64,000 nucleotides of DNA from Corynebacterium sphenisci DSM 44792 (GCF_001941505.1 NZ_CP009248.1:2046001-2110000); one strand, 5' to 3'; numbered from the stretch's first letter, positions 16,260 through 26,748 are shown. Translations and numbers: made by a program. Notes: generated by a model not told the origin, from the letters alone.

Positions 16260-17327
16260 GTGTCCTCCCCCGCCGCCCCGCGCAGCCGGGGCCGGCTCGC
16301 CGCCGCCTGGCTGGTCGGGCCCTCCCTGGCGGTGCTCGCCGTGGTGATCGGCTACCCCGTGCTGCGCGCGGTGTGGCTCTCCCTCCGGGCCGACCGGCAC
16401 CTGGACCCGGCCACCGGCATGTTCGTCGAGGGCGGGTTCGCCGGGGCCCAGCACTACCTGTACTGGCTCACCCAGCGGTGCCTGCTCGCCGACGGCACCG
16501 TCGGCACCTGCGCCCCCGGCACCCTGGCCACCGACTTCTGGCCGGCGGTGGCGGTGACCCTGTTCTTCGCCGTGGTCACCGTCACCCTGGAGACCGCCCT
16601 GGGCCTGGGCATGGCCCTGGTGATGGCCCGGGACTTCGCCGGCCGCGGCCTGCTGCGCGCCGCGGTGCTGGTGCCCTGGGCGATCCCCACCGCGGTGACC
16701 GCGAAGCTGTGGCAGTTCATCTTCGCCGACTACGGCATCGCCAATGCCCTGGTGGCGCCGATCCTGGGCCATCCGGTGCGCTGGACCACCGACCCGTGGG
16801 CGGCCCGGGCGGCGGTGATCGTCGCCGACGTGTGGAAGACCGCGCCGTTCATGGCGCTGCTCATCCTCGCCGGGCTGCAGATGATCCCGCGGGAGGTGCA
16901 CGAGGCGGCCCGGGTGGACGGGGCCACCGCCTGGCAGCGGCTGCGCACCATCACCCTGCCGCTGGTCAAGCCCGCCCTGGTGGTGGCGGTGCTCTTCCGC
17001 ACCCTCGACGCGCTGCGCATGTACGACCTGCCGGTGATCATGATCTCCGCCTCCTCGAATTCGCCGACGGCGACGATCTCCCAGCTGGTGGTGGAGGATA
17101 TGCGGCAGGGCCACTTCAACTCCTCCTCGGCGCTGTCCACCCTGGTGTTCCTGCTCATCTTCGGCGTCGCCTTCGCCATGATCCGGCTGCTCGGCGCGGA
17201 CGTCTCCGGCCGCGGCATGCGCCGCGACGCCGGCTCCCCCGCCCCGGACCCGGATCCGGACCCGGGGGCGGGGGCGCGGGCGGCCGCCGGCGCGGATGCC
17301 GCGGCCCCCGGGGAGGTGGCCCGATGA
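16260..17327 (+). CDS. tusF: Sugar ABC importer permease 1 (MalF type)
   Basis: 355-aa inner-membrane permease with six predicted TM helices. The cytoplasmic EAA loop, EVHEAARVDGATAWQRLRTI (about residues 218-237), contacts the ATPase. TM1 is at LVGPSLAVLAVVIGYPVLRA. The C-terminal tail is unusual: a low-complexity run of Pro/Asp/Ala/Gly after about residue 320, including PAPDPDPDPGAGARAA. The start is a GTG with aaggag 11 nt upstream. Its TGA overlaps the ATG of the next permease (ATGA). Confidence 0.85.
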   Translation: MSSPAAPRSRGRLAAAWLVGPSLAVLAVVIGYPVLRAVWLSLRADRHLDPATGMFVEGGFAGAQHYLYWLTQRCLLADGTVGTCAPGTLATDFWPAVAVTLFFAVVTVTLETALGLGMALVMARDFAGRGLLRAAVLVPWAIPTAVTAKLWQFIFADYGIANALVAPILGHPVRWTTDPWAARAAVIVADVWKTAPFMALLILAGLQMIPREVHEAARVDGATAWQRLRTITLPLVKPALVVAVLFRTLDALRMYDLPVIMISASSNSPTATISQLVVEDMRQGHFNSSSALSTLVFLLIFGVAFAMIRLLGADVSGRGMRRDAGSPAPDPDPDPGAGARAAAGADAAAPGEVAR

Positions 17328-18163
17328 GCGCGCGCCGGCTGCGCCGGCTGGCCGCGGACTACCTGCCGGTGGCCGCGATCCTGGTGTGGGGGCTGGCCCC
17401 GTTCTACTGGATGCTGGTCACCGCCTTCCGCGACTCCCGCGGCACCTTCGACACCACCCCCTGGTTCACCGACGTCACCCTGGACAACTTCCGGGAGGCG
17501 ATGTCCACCGGCACCGGCAACGACTTCCTCGCCGCGATCGGCAACTCGCTCATCGTCGGCGCGGCCACCACCGCGGCCGCCCTGGCCGTGGGGGTGTTCA
17601 CCGCCTACGCCCTGGCCCGGCTCGAGTTCCGGGCCAAGGGCCTGGTCACCGGGGTGATCCTGGCGGCGTCCATGTTCCCGGGCATCGCCCTGGTCACCCC
17701 CCTGTTCCAGCTCTTCGGGGAGCTGGGCTGGATCGGCGAGTACCGGGCGCTGGTGATCCCGAACATCTCCTTCGTGCTGCCGCTGACCGTCTACACCCTG
17801 ACCAGCTTCTTCCGGGATCTGCCCTGGGAGCTGGAGGAGGCCGCCCGGGTGGACGGGGCGAGCCGGGGCCGGGCCTTCCGGGACGTGATCCTGCCGCTGG
17901 CGGCGCCGGCGCTGTTCACCACCGCGATCCTGGCCTTCGTCACCACCTGGAACGAGTTCATGCTGGCCAAGCAGCTGTCCACCACCGCGACCGAGCCGGT
18001 GACCGTGGCCATCGCCCGGTTCTCCGGGCCGAGCGCCTTCGAATACCCCTACGCGGCGACGATGGCCGCCGGGGCCCTGGTCACCGTGCCCCTGGTGGTG
18101 ATGGTGCTGATCTTCCAGAGGTGGATCGTCTCCGGGCTCACCGCCGGCGGGGTCAAGGAGTAG
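17324..18163 (+). CDS. tusG: Sugar ABC importer permease 2 (MalG type)
   Basis: 279-aa permease, six TM helices. Typical MalG elements: WGLAPFYWMLVTAFRDSRG at the N-terminus and the EAA loop WELEEAARVDGASRGRAFRD followed by VILPLAAPAL. ATGA overlap with the preceding permease makes translation coupled. The start follows from that overlap; the frame extends far upstream only as an antisense-free shadow of the first permease. The protein ends GLTAGGVKE, as in many CUT1 permeases. Terminator 2 bp behind the stop. Confidence 0.88.
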   Translation: MSARRLRRLAADYLPVAAILVWGLAPFYWMLVTAFRDSRGTFDTTPWFTDVTLDNFREAMSTGTGNDFLAAIGNSLIVGAATTAAALAVGVFTAYALARLEFRAKGLVTGVILAASMFPGIALVTPLFQLFGELGWIGEYRALVIPNISFVLPLTVYTLTSFFRDLPWELEEAARVDGASRGRAFRDVILPLAAPALFTTAILAFVTTWNEFMLAKQLSTTATEPVTVAIARFSGPSAFEYPYAATMAAGALVTVPLVVMVLIFQRWIVSGLTAGGVKE

Positions 18164-18165
18164 GC

Positions 18166-18191
18166 CCCGCCCCCGCCGCGGCGGGGGCGGG
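18166..18191 (+). terminator. Hairpin terminator of the sugar-transport operon
   Basis: 12-bp perfect GC stem, 18166-18177 with 18180-18191, immediately after the permease stop. No T-run. Confidence 0.5.
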
Positions 18192-18203
18192 CGGCGGCCC
18201 GCC

Positions 18204-18209
18204 TAGGCT
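18204..18209 (+). promoter_or_regulatory. -10 element, leaderless promoter of the 69-aa membrane protein gene
   Basis: TAGGCT, 6 nt before the ATG at 18216. Confidence 0.5.
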
Positions 18210-18215
18210 GGGGGC

Positions 18216-18425
18216 ATGGACGATTCCCGGCGCACCGACCCGCGGGCGCTCCGGCTGCGGCTGGAGGCCGCCGCGGGTTTCCTGCTGTTCTGGACCGCCG
18301 TGGTCGGCGGCCTCGCCGCCTGGCGGATCGCGATCGGCCACCCCTCGGTGGCGGCGAGCTTCCTGCTGCTCGTCCTGGTGATCGCCGATGTGGCGATCTG
18401 GCGGCGCTGGCGCCGGCTGCGCTGA
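18216..18425 (+). CDS. Small two-helix membrane protein, unknown function
   Basis: 69-aa protein with two hydrophobic helices, [19 protein letters not shown] and [16 protein letters not shown], between basic termini (RRWRRLR at the end). The length, topology and an exactly placed TAGGCT -10 (leaderless) argue that it is real. It converges with purE, 13 bp apart. No family recognised. Similar small membrane proteins occur between the trehalose transporter and purE in other corynebacteria (recalled). Confidence 0.65.
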   Translation: MDDSRRTDPRALRLRLEAAAGFLLFWTAVVGGLAAWRIAIGHPSVAASFLLLVLVIADVAIWRRWRRLR

Positions 18426-18438
18426 CCCGGCCCGGCGG

Positions 18439-18960
18439 CTACTCGCCGAGCAGCCGCTTCCGCAGCGCCCGGTCCTTGGCCAGCACCTGCTCGCGCATCC
18501 GCTCCTGGTAGTCGGCCATCGCGGTGACCAGGGCGGGGTCCCCGGCGGAGAGGATGCGCACCGCGAGCAGCCCGGCGTTCTTCGCCTGGCCGACGCCGAC
18601 GGTGGCCACCGGCACCCCGCCGGGCATCTGCACGATGGACAGCAGCGAGTCCACGCCCTCGAGGTGCTCCAGGGGCCGGGGCACCCCGATCACGGGCAGC
18701 GGGGTGGCCGCGGCGACCATCCCGGGCAGGTGCGCGGCCCCGCCGGCGCCGGCGATGATCACCTTCAGCCCCCGGCCGGCGGCGGCTTTGGCGTAGTCCA
18801 GCATCCGCTCCGGGGTGCGGTGCGCGCTGACCACGCCCACCTCGAAGGGCACCTGGAATTCGGCGAGCGCCTCCGCGGCCGGGGCCATGGTCGGCCAATC
18901 GGAGTCGCTGCCCATGATGAGCCCGACCAGGGGCCCCGCGGCGGCGTTGTCGTCCTGCAT
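18439..18960 (-). CDS. purE: N5-carboxyaminoimidazole ribonucleotide mutase
   Basis: 173-aa class I PurE, the second step of bacterial AIR carboxylation: it moves the carboxyl group of N5-CAIR to give CAIR in purine synthesis. Signature segments [17 protein letters not shown] (substrate phosphate loop), [10 protein letters not shown] (catalytic His) and [15 protein letters not shown] are intact. The ribosome site agagagga precedes the ATG. It lies 69 bp downstream of purK on the same strand, forming the usual purK-purE pair. Confidence 0.96.
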   Translation of the reverse strand: MQDDNAAAGPLVGLIMGSDSDWPTMAPAAEALAEFQVPFEVGVVSAHRTPERMLDYAKAAAGRGLKVIIAGAGGAAHLPGMVAAATPLPVIGVPRPLEHLEGVDSLLSIVQMPGGVPVATVGVGQAKNAGLLAVRILSAGDPALVTAMADYQERMREQVLAKDRALRKRLLGE

Positions 18961-19029
18961 GCCTCATCCTCTCTGCGCCGCCCCCTGCGGGCGGGCGTCC
19001 GTCCCCCAGTGTCCCCGATCCGCGCCGGC

Positions 19030-20289
19030 TCAGCCGCGCTCGACGTGCCCGTCGGCCCACACCCCGTCGACGATGTAGCCGGCGGCGAGTTCGGCGATCC
19101 GGCGGGTGGCGGCGATCCCGGCGGCGGAGCCGTCGGCGCCGGTGACGTTGACGTGGCCGAGTTTGCGGCCGGGCCGGTGGGTTTTGCCGTACCAGTGGAT
19201 GCGCGCCGCCGGGAAGCGCCGCCACACCGCGGCGAAGCGCTCCGCCAGGGGCTCGGCGGGCTCCTCGGCGGCGCCGAGGGTGTTCGCCATCACGGTGACC
19301 GCGGCGGTGGGGTCGGTCGCGCCCAGGGGGGCGTCCACCACGGCGCGCAGATGCTGCTCGAACTGGCTGGTGGCGCAGCCGTCCTGGGTCCAGTGCCCGG
19401 TGTTGTGCGGGCGCATCGCCAGCTCGTTGACCAGGATCCGGGGCCGGCCGTTGGCGTCGCGGGACTCGAAGAGCTCCACGGCGAGCACCCCGGTGACGCC
19501 GAGTTCGGCGGCGATCCGCTCGGCCAGCGCGCGCGCCTGGTCGGCCAGGTCCGCCGGCAGCCCGGGCGCCGGGGCGATCGCCTCCACGCAGATGCCGTCG
19601 CGCTGCACCGACTCCACCACCGGCCAGCAGGCCACCTCCCCGGAGGGGGTGCGCGCGCACATCGCGGAGAGCTCCCGGACCAGGTCCACCTTGCGCTCCG
19701 CCATCAGCGGCACCCCCTCGGTGAGCAGCCGGGAGACCAGCTCCGGCAGCTCCCCCGGGTCGGGGAACCACACCCCGTGCCCGTCGTAGCCGCCGCGGCG
19801 GGCCTTCAGGCACACCGCCCCGTGCACCGCCTCGGCGAAGGCGCGGGCGTCGGCGACGGACCCGATGGGGGCGAAGGGCGGCACCGGGGCGCCGATTTCG
19901 CGGAGCCGGCGCCGCATCACCAGCTTGTCCTGGGCGTGTACCAGGGCGTCCGGGCCGGGCTGCACGCTGTGGCCGGCGTCGATGAGCGCGCGCAGGTGCT
20001 CGGTGGGCACATGCTCATGGTCGAAGGTGACCGCGTCCGCGCCGGCGACCGCCCGGTCCAGGTCGGCGCGCTCCCGGTAGTCGCCGAGCACCACATCGGC
20101 GCAGACCTGGGCGGCGGAGGCGTCCGGGGCGCCGGCGAGCAGCCGGATGGACTGGCCGAGCTCGATGGCGGCGGTCTGCATCATCCGGGCGAGCTGGCCG
20201 TCGCCGATGACGGCGACGACCGGCCGGCCGGCGGCGTGCGCCCCGGGGTTCTCGGTGGACTGGGGGGTGTTCGCGTCGCTGGTGGTCAC
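19030..20289 (-). CDS. purK: 5-(carboxyamino)imidazole ribonucleotide synthase
   Basis: 419-aa ATP-grasp enzyme. It uses ATP and bicarbonate to make N5-CAIR from AIR, the substrate of PurE. It shows the N-terminal dinucleotide-like fold [20 protein letters not shown], the EHVP loop, the ATP-grasp core ([13 protein letters not shown]) and the metal/substrate site [19 protein letters not shown]. The start GTG at 20287-20289 has no ribosome site; a TAAGAT -10 ends 6 nt upstream, indicating a leaderless mRNA. The first 20 residues ([15 protein letters not shown]) are a nonconserved extension. Divergent from the UPF0371 gene. Confidence 0.95.
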   Translation of the reverse strand: MTTSDANTPQSTENPGAHAAGRPVVAVIGDGQLARMMQTAAIELGQSIRLLAGAPDASAAQVCADVVLGDYRERADLDRAVAGADAVTFDHEHVPTEHLRALIDAGHSVQPGPDALVHAQDKLVMRRRLREIGAPVPPFAPIGSVADARAFAEAVHGAVCLKARRGGYDGHGVWFPDPGELPELVSRLLTEGVPLMAERKVDLVRELSAMCARTPSGEVACWPVVESVQRDGICVEAIAPAPGLPADLADQARALAERIAAELGVTGVLAVELFESRDANGRPRILVNELAMRPHNTGHWTQDGCATSQFEQHLRAVVDAPLGATDPTAAVTVMANTLGAAEEPAEPLAERFAAVWRRFPAARIHWYGKTHRPGRKLGHVNVTGADGSAAGIAATRRIAELAAGYIVDGVWADGHVERG

Positions 20290-20295
20290 GGGTTC

Positions 20296-20301
20296 ATCTT
20301 A
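20296..20301 (-). promoter_or_regulatory. -10 element, leaderless promoter of purK
   Basis: TAAGAT on the minus strand, 6 nt before the GTG start. Confidence 0.6.
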
Positions 20302-20335
20302 GGGTCCGGCGGCCCGCCGGCACCGGCGGGGCCGC

Positions 20336-20341
20336 TACCAT
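20336..20341 (+). promoter_or_regulatory. -10 element, leaderless promoter of the UPF0371 gene
   Basis: TACCAT, 8 nt before the ATG at 20350. Only 34 bp separate it from the divergent purK -10. Confidence 0.5.
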
Positions 20342-20349
20342 GGTGTCCC

Positions 20350-21846
20350 ATGCCTGAGGTTGCCGTCGGTTTCGACCGCGAGAAGTACATCGCCCTGCAG
20401 TCCGAGCACATCCGCCGCCGCCGGGAGGCCATCGGCGGCAAGCTCTACCTGGAGATGGGCGGCAAGCTCTTCGACGACTTCCACGCCTCCCGGGTGCTGC
20501 CCGGTTTCGAGCCGGACACCAAGATCGCCATGCTGGAGCGGATCCGGGAGGAGATGGAGATCCTGGTCTGCCTCAACGCCCGGGATCTGGCCCGGCGGAA
20601 GGTGCGCGCCGATCTGGGGATCCCCTACGAGGAGGATCTGCTGCGCATCGTGGACGCCTTCCGGGAGCGCGGGTTCCTGGTGCGCCATGTGGTGCTCACC
20701 CAGTACGAGGAGGACAACTCCGCCGCGGAGGAGCTGCGCGCCCGGCTCACCCGGCTGGGGCTGACGGTCTCCCGGCACTACCGGATCGACGGCTACCCGG
20801 CGGATGCGGAGCGGATCGTGGGCGAGGGCGGCTTCGGCCGCAACGAGTACGCCGAGACCACCCGGGACGTGGTGGTGGTCACCGCGCCGGGGCCGGGCTC
20901 GGGGAAGCTGGCGACCTGCCTGTCGCAGATCTACCACGAGCATATCGCCGGCCGGGAGGCCGGCTACGCGAAGTTCGAGACCTTCCCGGTGTGGAACCTG
21001 CCCATCGACCACCCGGTGAACATGGCCTATGAGGCGGCGACCGCCGATCTCGACGACGTGAACATGATCGACCCCTTCCATCTGCAGGCCCATGGTGAGC
21101 AGGCGGTGAACTACAACCGGGACGTGGAGGTCTTCCCGCTGCTCCGGCACCTGCTGGAGCGGATCTCCGGCTCCTCGCCCTACGCCTCGCCCACGGACAT
21201 GGGGGTGAACATGGCCGGGTTCGCGATCCGCGATGACGCGGTGTGCCGGGCCGCCGCGGAGCAGGAGATCATCCGCCGGCACTACAAGGCGCTGGTGGCG
21301 GAGCGCCGGCAGGAGTCCGGCAGCGAGGTCTCCGACCGGATCGCGATCCTGATGGGCAAGCTGGGGCTGACCCACCGGATGCGCCCGGTGGTGGCCCCGG
21401 CGGTGGAGCTGGCCGCGGCCACCGGGGCGCCGGCCTCGGCGATCCGGCTGGCGGACGGGTCGATCATCGTGGGCAAGACCTCCCCGCTGCTGGGCTGCTC
21501 GGCGGCGATGCTGCTCAACGCGCTGAAGCACCTGGCCGGGATCGACCCGGCGGTGGATCTGCTCGCCCCGGGCGCGATCGCCCCGATCCAGACCCTCAAG
21601 GTGGATCACCTCGGCTCGCGCAACCCGCGGCTGCACACCGACGAGGTGCTGATCGCGCTGTCCACCTCCGCGGACGGCGATGACGACGCCCGGCGGGCGC
21701 TGGCGCAGCTGGCGAATCTGCGCGGCTGCGAGGCGCACACCACCACCATCCTGGGCAGCGTGGACGAGGGGATCTTCCGCAACCTGGGCATCGAGGTCAC
21801 CTCGGAGCCGGAGTTCCAGGTCAAGTCGCTGTACCGGAAGCGCTGA
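20350..21846 (+). CDS. DUF1846/UPF0371 family protein
   Basis: 498-aa protein, full length for the family. Conserved blocks are [20 protein letters not shown] at the start, [20 protein letters not shown] (a P-loop-like GPGSGK around residues 180-186), [13 protein letters not shown] and [17 protein letters not shown] [13 protein letters not shown]. Structures of the family are known, but I recall no established reaction. The GSGK motif and the Asn/His-rich pocket suggest nucleotide or phosphosugar handling (inference). Leaderless start. It is divergent from purK and convergent with the PH-domain gene. Confidence 0.88.
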   Translation: MPEVAVGFDREKYIALQSEHIRRRREAIGGKLYLEMGGKLFDDFHASRVLPGFEPDTKIAMLERIREEMEILVCLNARDLARRKVRADLGIPYEEDLLRIVDAFRERGFLVRHVVLTQYEEDNSAAEELRARLTRLGLTVSRHYRIDGYPADAERIVGEGGFGRNEYAETTRDVVVVTAPGPGSGKLATCLSQIYHEHIAGREAGYAKFETFPVWNLPIDHPVNMAYEAATADLDDVNMIDPFHLQAHGEQAVNYNRDVEVFPLLRHLLERISGSSPYASPTDMGVNMAGFAIRDDAVCRAAAEQEIIRRHYKALVAERRQESGSEVSDRIAILMGKLGLTHRMRPVVAPAVELAAATGAPASAIRLADGSIIVGKTSPLLGCSAAMLLNALKHLAGIDPAVDLLAPGAIAPIQTLKVDHLGSRNPRLHTDEVLIALSTSADGDDDARRALAQLANLRGCEAHTTTILGSVDEGIFRNLGIEVTSEPEFQVKSLYRKR

Positions 21847-21860
21847 GCGCCCGCGGCGGG

Positions 21861-22325
21861 TCAGCCCCGGCCGGGGGCGAGCAGCCGGGCGACCCGGCGG
21901 GCGCCGGGGACGTCGCGCAGCGCCAGCGGCGGGCCCCAGGGATCCACCCGCAGCTCCAGGTCCGCCCCGCGGCGATCCACCGCCCGGATCGCGGCCCGGT
22001 CGATGACCACCACCCGGGGCCGCAGCCAGCCGCGGCGCAGCAGGATCCGCCGGTCGGTGACCACGGTGCGCTCCCCCAGCCAGGCCGCCACCGGGGCCGC
22101 CGCGCGCCAGGCGACCAGCCCCGCCCAGGCGACCAGCAGCCCCCGGCGCAGCCAGCCGAGATCCCCGGCGGCGATCAGCGGGCCGTCGATCACCCCGATG
22201 AGCAGCCAGATCACCCCGGTGATCAAGATCAGCTCCAGCCAGGGCAGCACCAGCCGGCCGAAGACGGGGTTGAGGTCGAGGAGCACCTCCTCGCCGGGGT
22301 CGAGCTCGTCCTGGGGGAAGGCCAT
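21861..22325 (-). CDS. PH-domain membrane protein
   Basis: 154-aa protein: N-terminal acidic stretch FPQDELDPGEEVLLDLNP, two TM helices (LVLPWLELILITGVIWLLIG and a second about residues 60-80), then a bacterial PH-like domain beginning ERTVVTDRRILLRRGW and ending ALRDVPGARRVARLL. The same gene lies between birA and purK in mycobacteria and C. glutamicum. The start at 22325 is 4 bp after the birA stop; an upstream 17-codon extension would overlap birA and is not preferred. The function is unknown. Confidence 0.75.
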   Translation of the reverse strand: MAFPQDELDPGEEVLLDLNPVFGRLVLPWLELILITGVIWLLIGVIDGPLIAAGDLGWLRRGLLVAWAGLVAWRAAAPVAAWLGERTVVTDRRILLRRGWLRPRVVVIDRAAIRAVDRRGADLELRVDPWGPPLALRDVPGARRVARLLAPGRG

Positions 22326-22329
22326 CGCT

Positions 22330-23127
22330 TCAGCGGCCCCCGTATCCGCCGGCGCCGCGCAGGTGGGTGACGTCACCGGCGGTGAGCGCGTGCCGGGCGC
22401 CGTCGGCGCCCCGGATCTCCAGCTCCCCGTCGCCGAGCACCGCGGTGGCGGTGCCGTCGATGGCGGAGCCGTCGGGCAGGTCGGCGCGCACCCGCCGGCC
22501 GATGGTGGCGCAGGCGCCCCGGTAGTCGGCCATCAGCGCCGCGGGATCGGCGCGCCAGCGCGCCACCCGGGCGTCCAGGGCGGCGACGATGGCGGCGACC
22601 AGCGCCTCCCGGTCCACGTCGACGTGGCCGAGCAGGCGCAGCGAGGTGGCGTGCGGCACCGGCAGCTCCGCCTCCGCGAGGTCCACGTTCACCCCGATGC
22701 CGACGACCAGGGCGGGCGGTTCCAGGGAGGCGGCCTCGACGAGGATGCCGCAGATCTTGCGGCCCCCGACGAGCACGTCATTGGGCCACTTCAGCTCCGC
22801 GGCCACGCCGAGGCCGGCCAGGGCGTCGCGCACCGCCAGCCCGGCGACCAGGGGCAGCAGGCCGAGCCGGGTGAGCGGCACGCCCAGCGGCCGCAGCAGC
22901 ACGCTGAGCGCGATATTCGCCCCGGGCGGGGCGACCCAGGACCGGTTCATCCGGCCCCGGCCGGCGTTCTGCTCCGCGGTGGCGACCACGGTGCCGCCGG
23001 GGGCGCCGGCGGCGGCCCGGTCCAGGGCGTCGGCGTTGGTGGAGCCGGTGGCCGCCGGGGCGTGCACCTCGCGGCCGGGCAGCCCGGCGCGCAGGGCGGC
23101 GGGGTCGAGGGGGGTGCGCGCGGTCAT
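22330..23127 (-). CDS. birA: Biotin--[acetyl-CoA-carboxylase] ligase
   Basis: 265-aa class I biotin-protein ligase without a DNA-binding domain. It activates biotin with ATP and attaches it to the AccBC lysine. Motifs: [20 protein letters not shown] (biotinyl-AMP loop, GRGRxxR), [20 protein letters not shown] and [14 protein letters not shown]. The C-terminal cap domain is present. The frame is open 53 codons further 5'. The ATG at 23125-23127 is preferred because a TATGCT -10 ends 8 nt upstream (leaderless). Divergent from accD2, fitting a shared biotin/fatty-acid role. Confidence 0.92.
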   Translation of the reverse strand: MTARTPLDPAALRAGLPGREVHAPAATGSTNADALDRAAAGAPGGTVVATAEQNAGRGRMNRSWVAPPGANIALSVLLRPLGVPLTRLGLLPLVAGLAVRDALAGLGVAAELKWPNDVLVGGRKICGILVEAASLEPPALVVGIGVNVDLAEAELPVPHATSLRLLGHVDVDREALVAAIVAALDARVARWRADPAALMADYRGACATIGRRVRADLPDGSAIDGTATAVLGDGELEIRGADGARHALTAGDVTHLRGAGGYGGR

Positions 23128-23135
23128 GGTGGCCG

Positions 23136-23141
23136 AGCATA
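23136..23141 (-). promoter_or_regulatory. -10 element, leaderless promoter of birA
   Basis: TATGCT on the minus strand, 8 nt before the birA ATG, with no ribosome site. Confidence 0.5.
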
Positions 23142-23233
23142 GTCGCCGCCCGGACGCCGCCGGTCCCCCGCGCGGGCGCCGCCGCCCGCACCCGCCCCGG
23201 GGCCGGCCGTGAGCGGAATCACACCTGGCCCGC

Positions 23234-23262
23234 TTTACTCTTTCGTTACCGAACGCTATTTT
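23234..23262 (+). promoter_or_regulatory. Promoter of accD2 (-35/-10), leaderless
   Basis: TTTACT (23234-23239), a 17-nt spacer and TATTTT (23257-23262), ending 8 nt before the ATG at 23271. This is an unusually AT-rich patch in this genome. An imperfect dyad, CGTTaccgAACG, sits in the spacer and could be an operator for a fatty-acid regulator such as FasR (inference). Confidence 0.6.
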
Positions 23263-23270
23263 TCCTGAAC

Positions 23271-24962
23271 ATGACAGTTCCCTCACGTTTATTGGCCGAG
23301 CCCGCCGGCACGCAGGCCCCCGCCCCGCCGGCGGCGCCCGCCCCGCCGACCCCGCCGGCCGCGCCGCGCTCCACCGCCGAACGGCACGCCGATCTGCTGC
23401 GCCGCCGCGCCGAGGCCGCCGCCCCGATGGGCCCGGCCGCCCATGAGCGGCTGCGCGCCGCCGGCCGGTTCACCGCCCGGGACCGCCTGGACCACCTGCT
23501 CGACGACGGCTCCTTCGTGGAGCTCGACGCCCTGGCCCGGCACCGCACCGAGGCCTTCGGGATGTCCGCCCGGCGCCCGGTCACCGACGGCATCGTCACC
23601 GGTTGGGGCACCGTCGACGGCCGCGAGGTGTGCGTGTTCAGCCAGGACGGCACCGTCTTCGGCGGCGCCCTCGGCGAGGTCTACGGGGAGAAGATGGTCA
23701 AGCTCCAGGAGCTGGCGATCGCCACCCGGCGACCCCTGATCGGCCTCTACGAGGGCGCCGGGGCCCGGATCCAGGACGGCGCGGTCAGCCTCGACTACAT
23801 CGCCCGCACCTTCCGCGCCAACGTCCGCGCCTCCGGGGTGGTGCCCCAGATCTCGGTGATCTTCGGCGCCTGCGCCGGCGGCAACGCCTACTCCCCGGCG
23901 CTCACCGACTTCACCGTGATGGTGCGCGACTCCTCCCGGATGTTCGTCACCGGCCCGGACGTCATCCGCACCGTCACCGGGGAGCGGATCACCCAGGAGG
24001 AGCTCGGCGGGGCCGGGCCGCATATGCGCTCGGCGGGCACCATCCACTACACCGCCGAGGACGAGGCCGACGCCCTGGACTGGGTGCGCGATCTGCTCGA
24101 CCACCTGCCGGACAACAACACCGGCCGACCCCCCGCCGGGGAGGGCTACGGGGCCTCGGCGGACCCGGCCTGGGCCGAGCCGGGGCCGGCGGATGCGGCC
24201 CTGGACTCGATCATCCCGGACTCGCCGAGCGTGCCCTACGACGTGCGCGAGGTGATCACCGCGCTCACCGACGACGCCGACCACCTGGAGATCCAGGCCG
24301 ACCGGGCGGAGAACGTGGTCTGCTCCCTGGGCCGGCTCGACGGCCGCGCGGTCGGCTTCGTGGCCAACCAGCCGCTGCACTACGCCGGCTGCCTGGACAT
24401 CGACGCCGCGGAGAAGGCCGCCCGGTTCATCCGCACCTGCGACGCCTTCGGCATCCCCCTGGTGCTGCTGGTGGACGTGCCCGGCTTCCTGCCCGGCGCG
24501 GACCAGGAGCACTCCGGGATCCTGCGCCGCGGGGCGAAGCTGCTCTACGCCTACGCCGAGGCCACGGTGCCGAAGATCACGGTGACCATGCGCAAGGCCT
24601 ACGGCGGCGCCTACTGCGTGATGGGCTCCAAGGGCCTGGGCGCCGACGTCAACCTGGCCTGGCCCACCGCCCAGATCGCGGTGATGGGCGCCTCCGGGGC
24701 GGTGGGCTTCATCCACCGGGGGGAGATCCGCGCCGCCGCGGCGGCCGGGCAGGGCGAGGAGCTCGTCGCCCGGCTCATCGCCGAACGGGAGCGCGAGTAC
24801 GAGGACCGGATGCTCAACCCCTACCTCGCCGCGGAACGCGGCCTGGTCGACGAGGTCATCCTGCCCTCGGAGACCCGCGGCCGGGTGGCCCGGCACCTGC
24901 GCCTGCTCGCCGATCGGCGCACGGCCTGGCCGGCCCGCAAACACGGCAACATCCCCCTCTAG
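23271..24962 (+). CDS. accD2: Acyl-CoA carboxylase carboxyltransferase subunit AccD2 (DtsR2-like)
   Basis: 563-aa biotin-dependent carboxyltransferase. The N-terminal half contains [13 protein letters not shown] and [17 protein letters not shown]; the C-terminal half contains [20 protein letters not shown] and [18 protein letters not shown]. These build the two oxyanion/acyl-CoA sites. In C. glutamicum DtsR2/AccD2 works with AccBC, AccE and AccD3 to carboxylate long-chain acyl-CoA for mycolic acid synthesis. It carries about 25 extra N-terminal residues rich in Pro/Ala before [12 protein letters not shown]. No ribosome site: the leaderless promoter fixes the ATG. The downstream paralogue accD1 is 157 bp away. 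Confidence 0.88.
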   Translation: MTVPSRLLAEPAGTQAPAPPAAPAPPTPPAAPRSTAERHADLLRRRAEAAAPMGPAAHERLRAAGRFTARDRLDHLLDDGSFVELDALARHRTEAFGMSARRPVTDGIVTGWGTVDGREVCVFSQDGTVFGGALGEVYGEKMVKLQELAIATRRPLIGLYEGAGARIQDGAVSLDYIARTFRANVRASGVVPQISVIFGACAGGNAYSPALTDFTVMVRDSSRMFVTGPDVIRTVTGERITQEELGGAGPHMRSAGTIHYTAEDEADALDWVRDLLDHLPDNNTGRPPAGEGYGASADPAWAEPGPADAALDSIIPDSPSVPYDVREVITALTDDADHLEIQADRAENVVCSLGRLDGRAVGFVANQPLHYAGCLDIDAAEKAARFIRTCDAFGIPLVLLVDVPGFLPGADQEHSGILRRGAKLLYAYAEATVPKITVTMRKAYGGAYCVMGSKGLGADVNLAWPTAQIAVMGASGAVGFIHRGEIRAAAAAGQGEELVARLIAEREREYEDRMLNPYLAAERGLVDEVILPSETRGRVARHLRLLADRRTAWPARKHGNIPL

Positions 24963-25106
24963 CCGCCCCGCCCGGGAACGCCGCGGCCCCCGCCGGGACC
25001 CCGCCCGGGACCGCCGCGGCCCCGCCGGCCACCGCCGGCGGCGGCCGCGGGTGGATTCGGCGGGGGACGAAACCCCCGGAATGGGCGGGGGCTTCGGCGG
25101 CAAACG

Positions 25107-25112
25107 TAGAAT
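25107..25112 (+). promoter_or_regulatory. -10 element, leaderless promoter of accD1
   Basis: TAGAAT, 7 nt before the ATG at 25120. It decides between that ATG and the in-frame ATG at 25111, which overlaps the -10 and therefore cannot be the start on this transcript. Confidence 0.65.
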
Positions 25113-25119
25113 GGACGAC

Positions 25120-26748
25120 ATGACGACTGCCGCACACACACCCGCCGGCGAGGGGCCGGACAAGCACACCACCGCGGGCAAGCTCGCGGACCTGCGCGCC
25201 CGCCTCGCCGAAACCCAGGCGCCGATGGGCCCGGCGCCGATCGAGAAGGTGCACGACAAGGGCAAGCTCACCGCCCGGGAGCGGATCGAGTTCCTGCTCG
25301 ACGACGGCTCCTTCGTGGAGATCGACGCCCTGGCCCGGCACCGCTCGAAGAACTTCGGCCTCGACGCCAAGCGCCCGGTCACCGATGGCGTGGTCACCGG
25401 CTACGGCACCATCGACGGCCGCAAGGTCTGCGTGTTCAGCCAGGACGGCACCGTCTTCGGCGGCGCCCTCGGCGAGGTCTACGGGGAGAAGATCGTCAAG
25501 ATCATGGATCTGGCGATCAAGACCGGCTGCCCGATCATCGGCATCAACGAGGGCGCCGGCGCCCGCATCCAGGAGGGCGTGGTCTCGCTCGGCCTGTACT
25601 CGCAGATCTTCTTCCGCAACACCCTGGCCTCCGGGGTGATCCCGCAGATCTCGCTGATCATGGGCGCCTGCGCCGGCGGGCACGTCTACTCCCCCGCGCT
25701 CACCGACTTCGTGGTGATGGTGGAGGGCACCTCGAAGATGTTCATCACCGGCCCGGACGTGATCAAGACGGTCACCGGCGAGGAGGTCACCCAGGAGGAG
25801 CTCGGCGGCGCCGGCACGCACATGTCGGTCTCCGGCACCTCGCACTACACCGCCGCCGATGACGAGGACGCGCTGAGCTTCGTGCAGGAGCTGGTCGGCT
25901 ACCTGCCCTCGAACAACCGGGCCGAGGCGCCGCGCATCGAGCACGAGCCGATGGTCGGCGCCATCGCGGACAACATCACCGACACCGACCTCGAGCTGGA
26001 CGCCATCATCCCGGACTCGCCGAACCAGCCCTACGACATCAAGGACGTGATCCACCGGCTGGTCGACGAGGGCGAGTTCCTGGAGATCCAGGAGGACTAC
26101 GCGCAGAACGTGGTGATCGGCTTCGGCCGGGTGGAGGGCCGCTCGGTGGGCTTCGTCGCCAACCAGCCGATCCAGTTCGCCGGCTGCCTGGACATCCGCG
26201 CCTCGGAGAAGGCCGCCCGCTTCGTGCGCACCTGCGACGCCTTCAACATCCCGATCGTGATGCTGGTGGACGTGCCCGGCTTCCTGCCCGGCACCAACCA
26301 GGAGTACGACGGCATCATCCGCCGCGGCGCGAAGCTGCTCTTCGCCTACGCGGAGGCCACGGTGGGCAAGATCACCGTGATCACCCGCAAGGCCTACGGC
26401 GGCGCCTACTGCGTGATGGGCTCCAAGGACATGGGCGCGGACCTCAACCTGGCCTGGCCCACCGCCCAGATCGCGGTGATGGGCGCCTCCGGGGCGGTCG
26501 GCTTCGTCTACCGCCGGGAGATCAAGGCCGCCGCCGAGGCCGGGGAGGATCCGGCCGAGGTGCAGAAGCGCTATGAGCAGGAGTACGAGGACACCCTGGT
26601 CAACCCGTACGTCGCCGCCGAGCGCGGGTTCATCGACGCGGTGATCCCGCCCTCGGAGACCCGCGGCCAGATCATCGAGGGGCTGCGCCTGCTCGACCGC
26701 AAGGTGGTCAACGTGCCCGCCAAGAAGCACGGGAACATTCCGCTGTGA
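25120..26748 (+). CDS. accD1: Acetyl/propionyl-CoA carboxylase carboxyltransferase AccD1 (DtsR1)
   Basis: 542-aa carboxyltransferase, the housekeeping partner of AccBC for malonyl-CoA synthesis and itself needed for fatty acids and mycolates. Motifs: [76 protein letters not shown] and a C-terminal AKKHGNIPL. Length equals C. glutamicum DtsR1. The start is set by the TAGAAT -10. Its TGA overlaps the accE GTG (GTGA), coupling the two. Closely related to AccD2 immediately upstream, so the pair arose by tandem duplication. Confidence 0.95.
   Translation: MTTAAHTPAGEGPDKHTTAGKLADLRARLAETQAPMGPAPIEKVHDKGKLTARERIEFLLDDGSFVEIDALARHRSKNFGLDAKRPVTDGVVTGYGTIDGRKVCVFSQDGTVFGGALGEVYGEKIVKIMDLAIKTGCPIIGINEGAGARIQEGVVSLGLYSQIFFRNTLASGVIPQISLIMGACAGGHVYSPALTDFVVMVEGTSKMFITGPDVIKTVTGEEVTQEELGGAGTHMSVSGTSHYTAADDEDALSFVQELVGYLPSNNRAEAPRIEHEPMVGAIADNITDTDLELDAIIPDSPNQPYDIKDVIHRLVDEGEFLEIQEDYAQNVVIGFGRVEGRSVGFVANQPIQFAGCLDIRASEKAARFVRTCDAFNIPIVMLVDVPGFLPGTNQEYDGIIRRGAKLLFAYAEATVGKITVITRKAYGGAYCVMGSKDMGADLNLAWPTAQIAVMGASGAVGFVYRREIKAAAEAGEDPAEVQKRYEQEYEDTLVNPYVAAERGFIDAVIPPSETRGQIIEGLRLLDRKVVNVPAKKHGNIPL

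Noticed and set aside
18388..20349. Very long open frame upstream of the UPF0371 gene
   Set aside because: GC-rich antisense shadow of purE and purK; the protein is His/Gly/Arg-rich noise and the UPF0371 start is fixed by family and promoter.
24969..25035. Approximate 33-bp direct repeat (CCCGGGA..GCCGCGGCCCC) after accD2
   Set aside because: GC-only low-complexity DNA typical of intergenic hairpins in this genome; not a convincing mobile or regulatory repeat.
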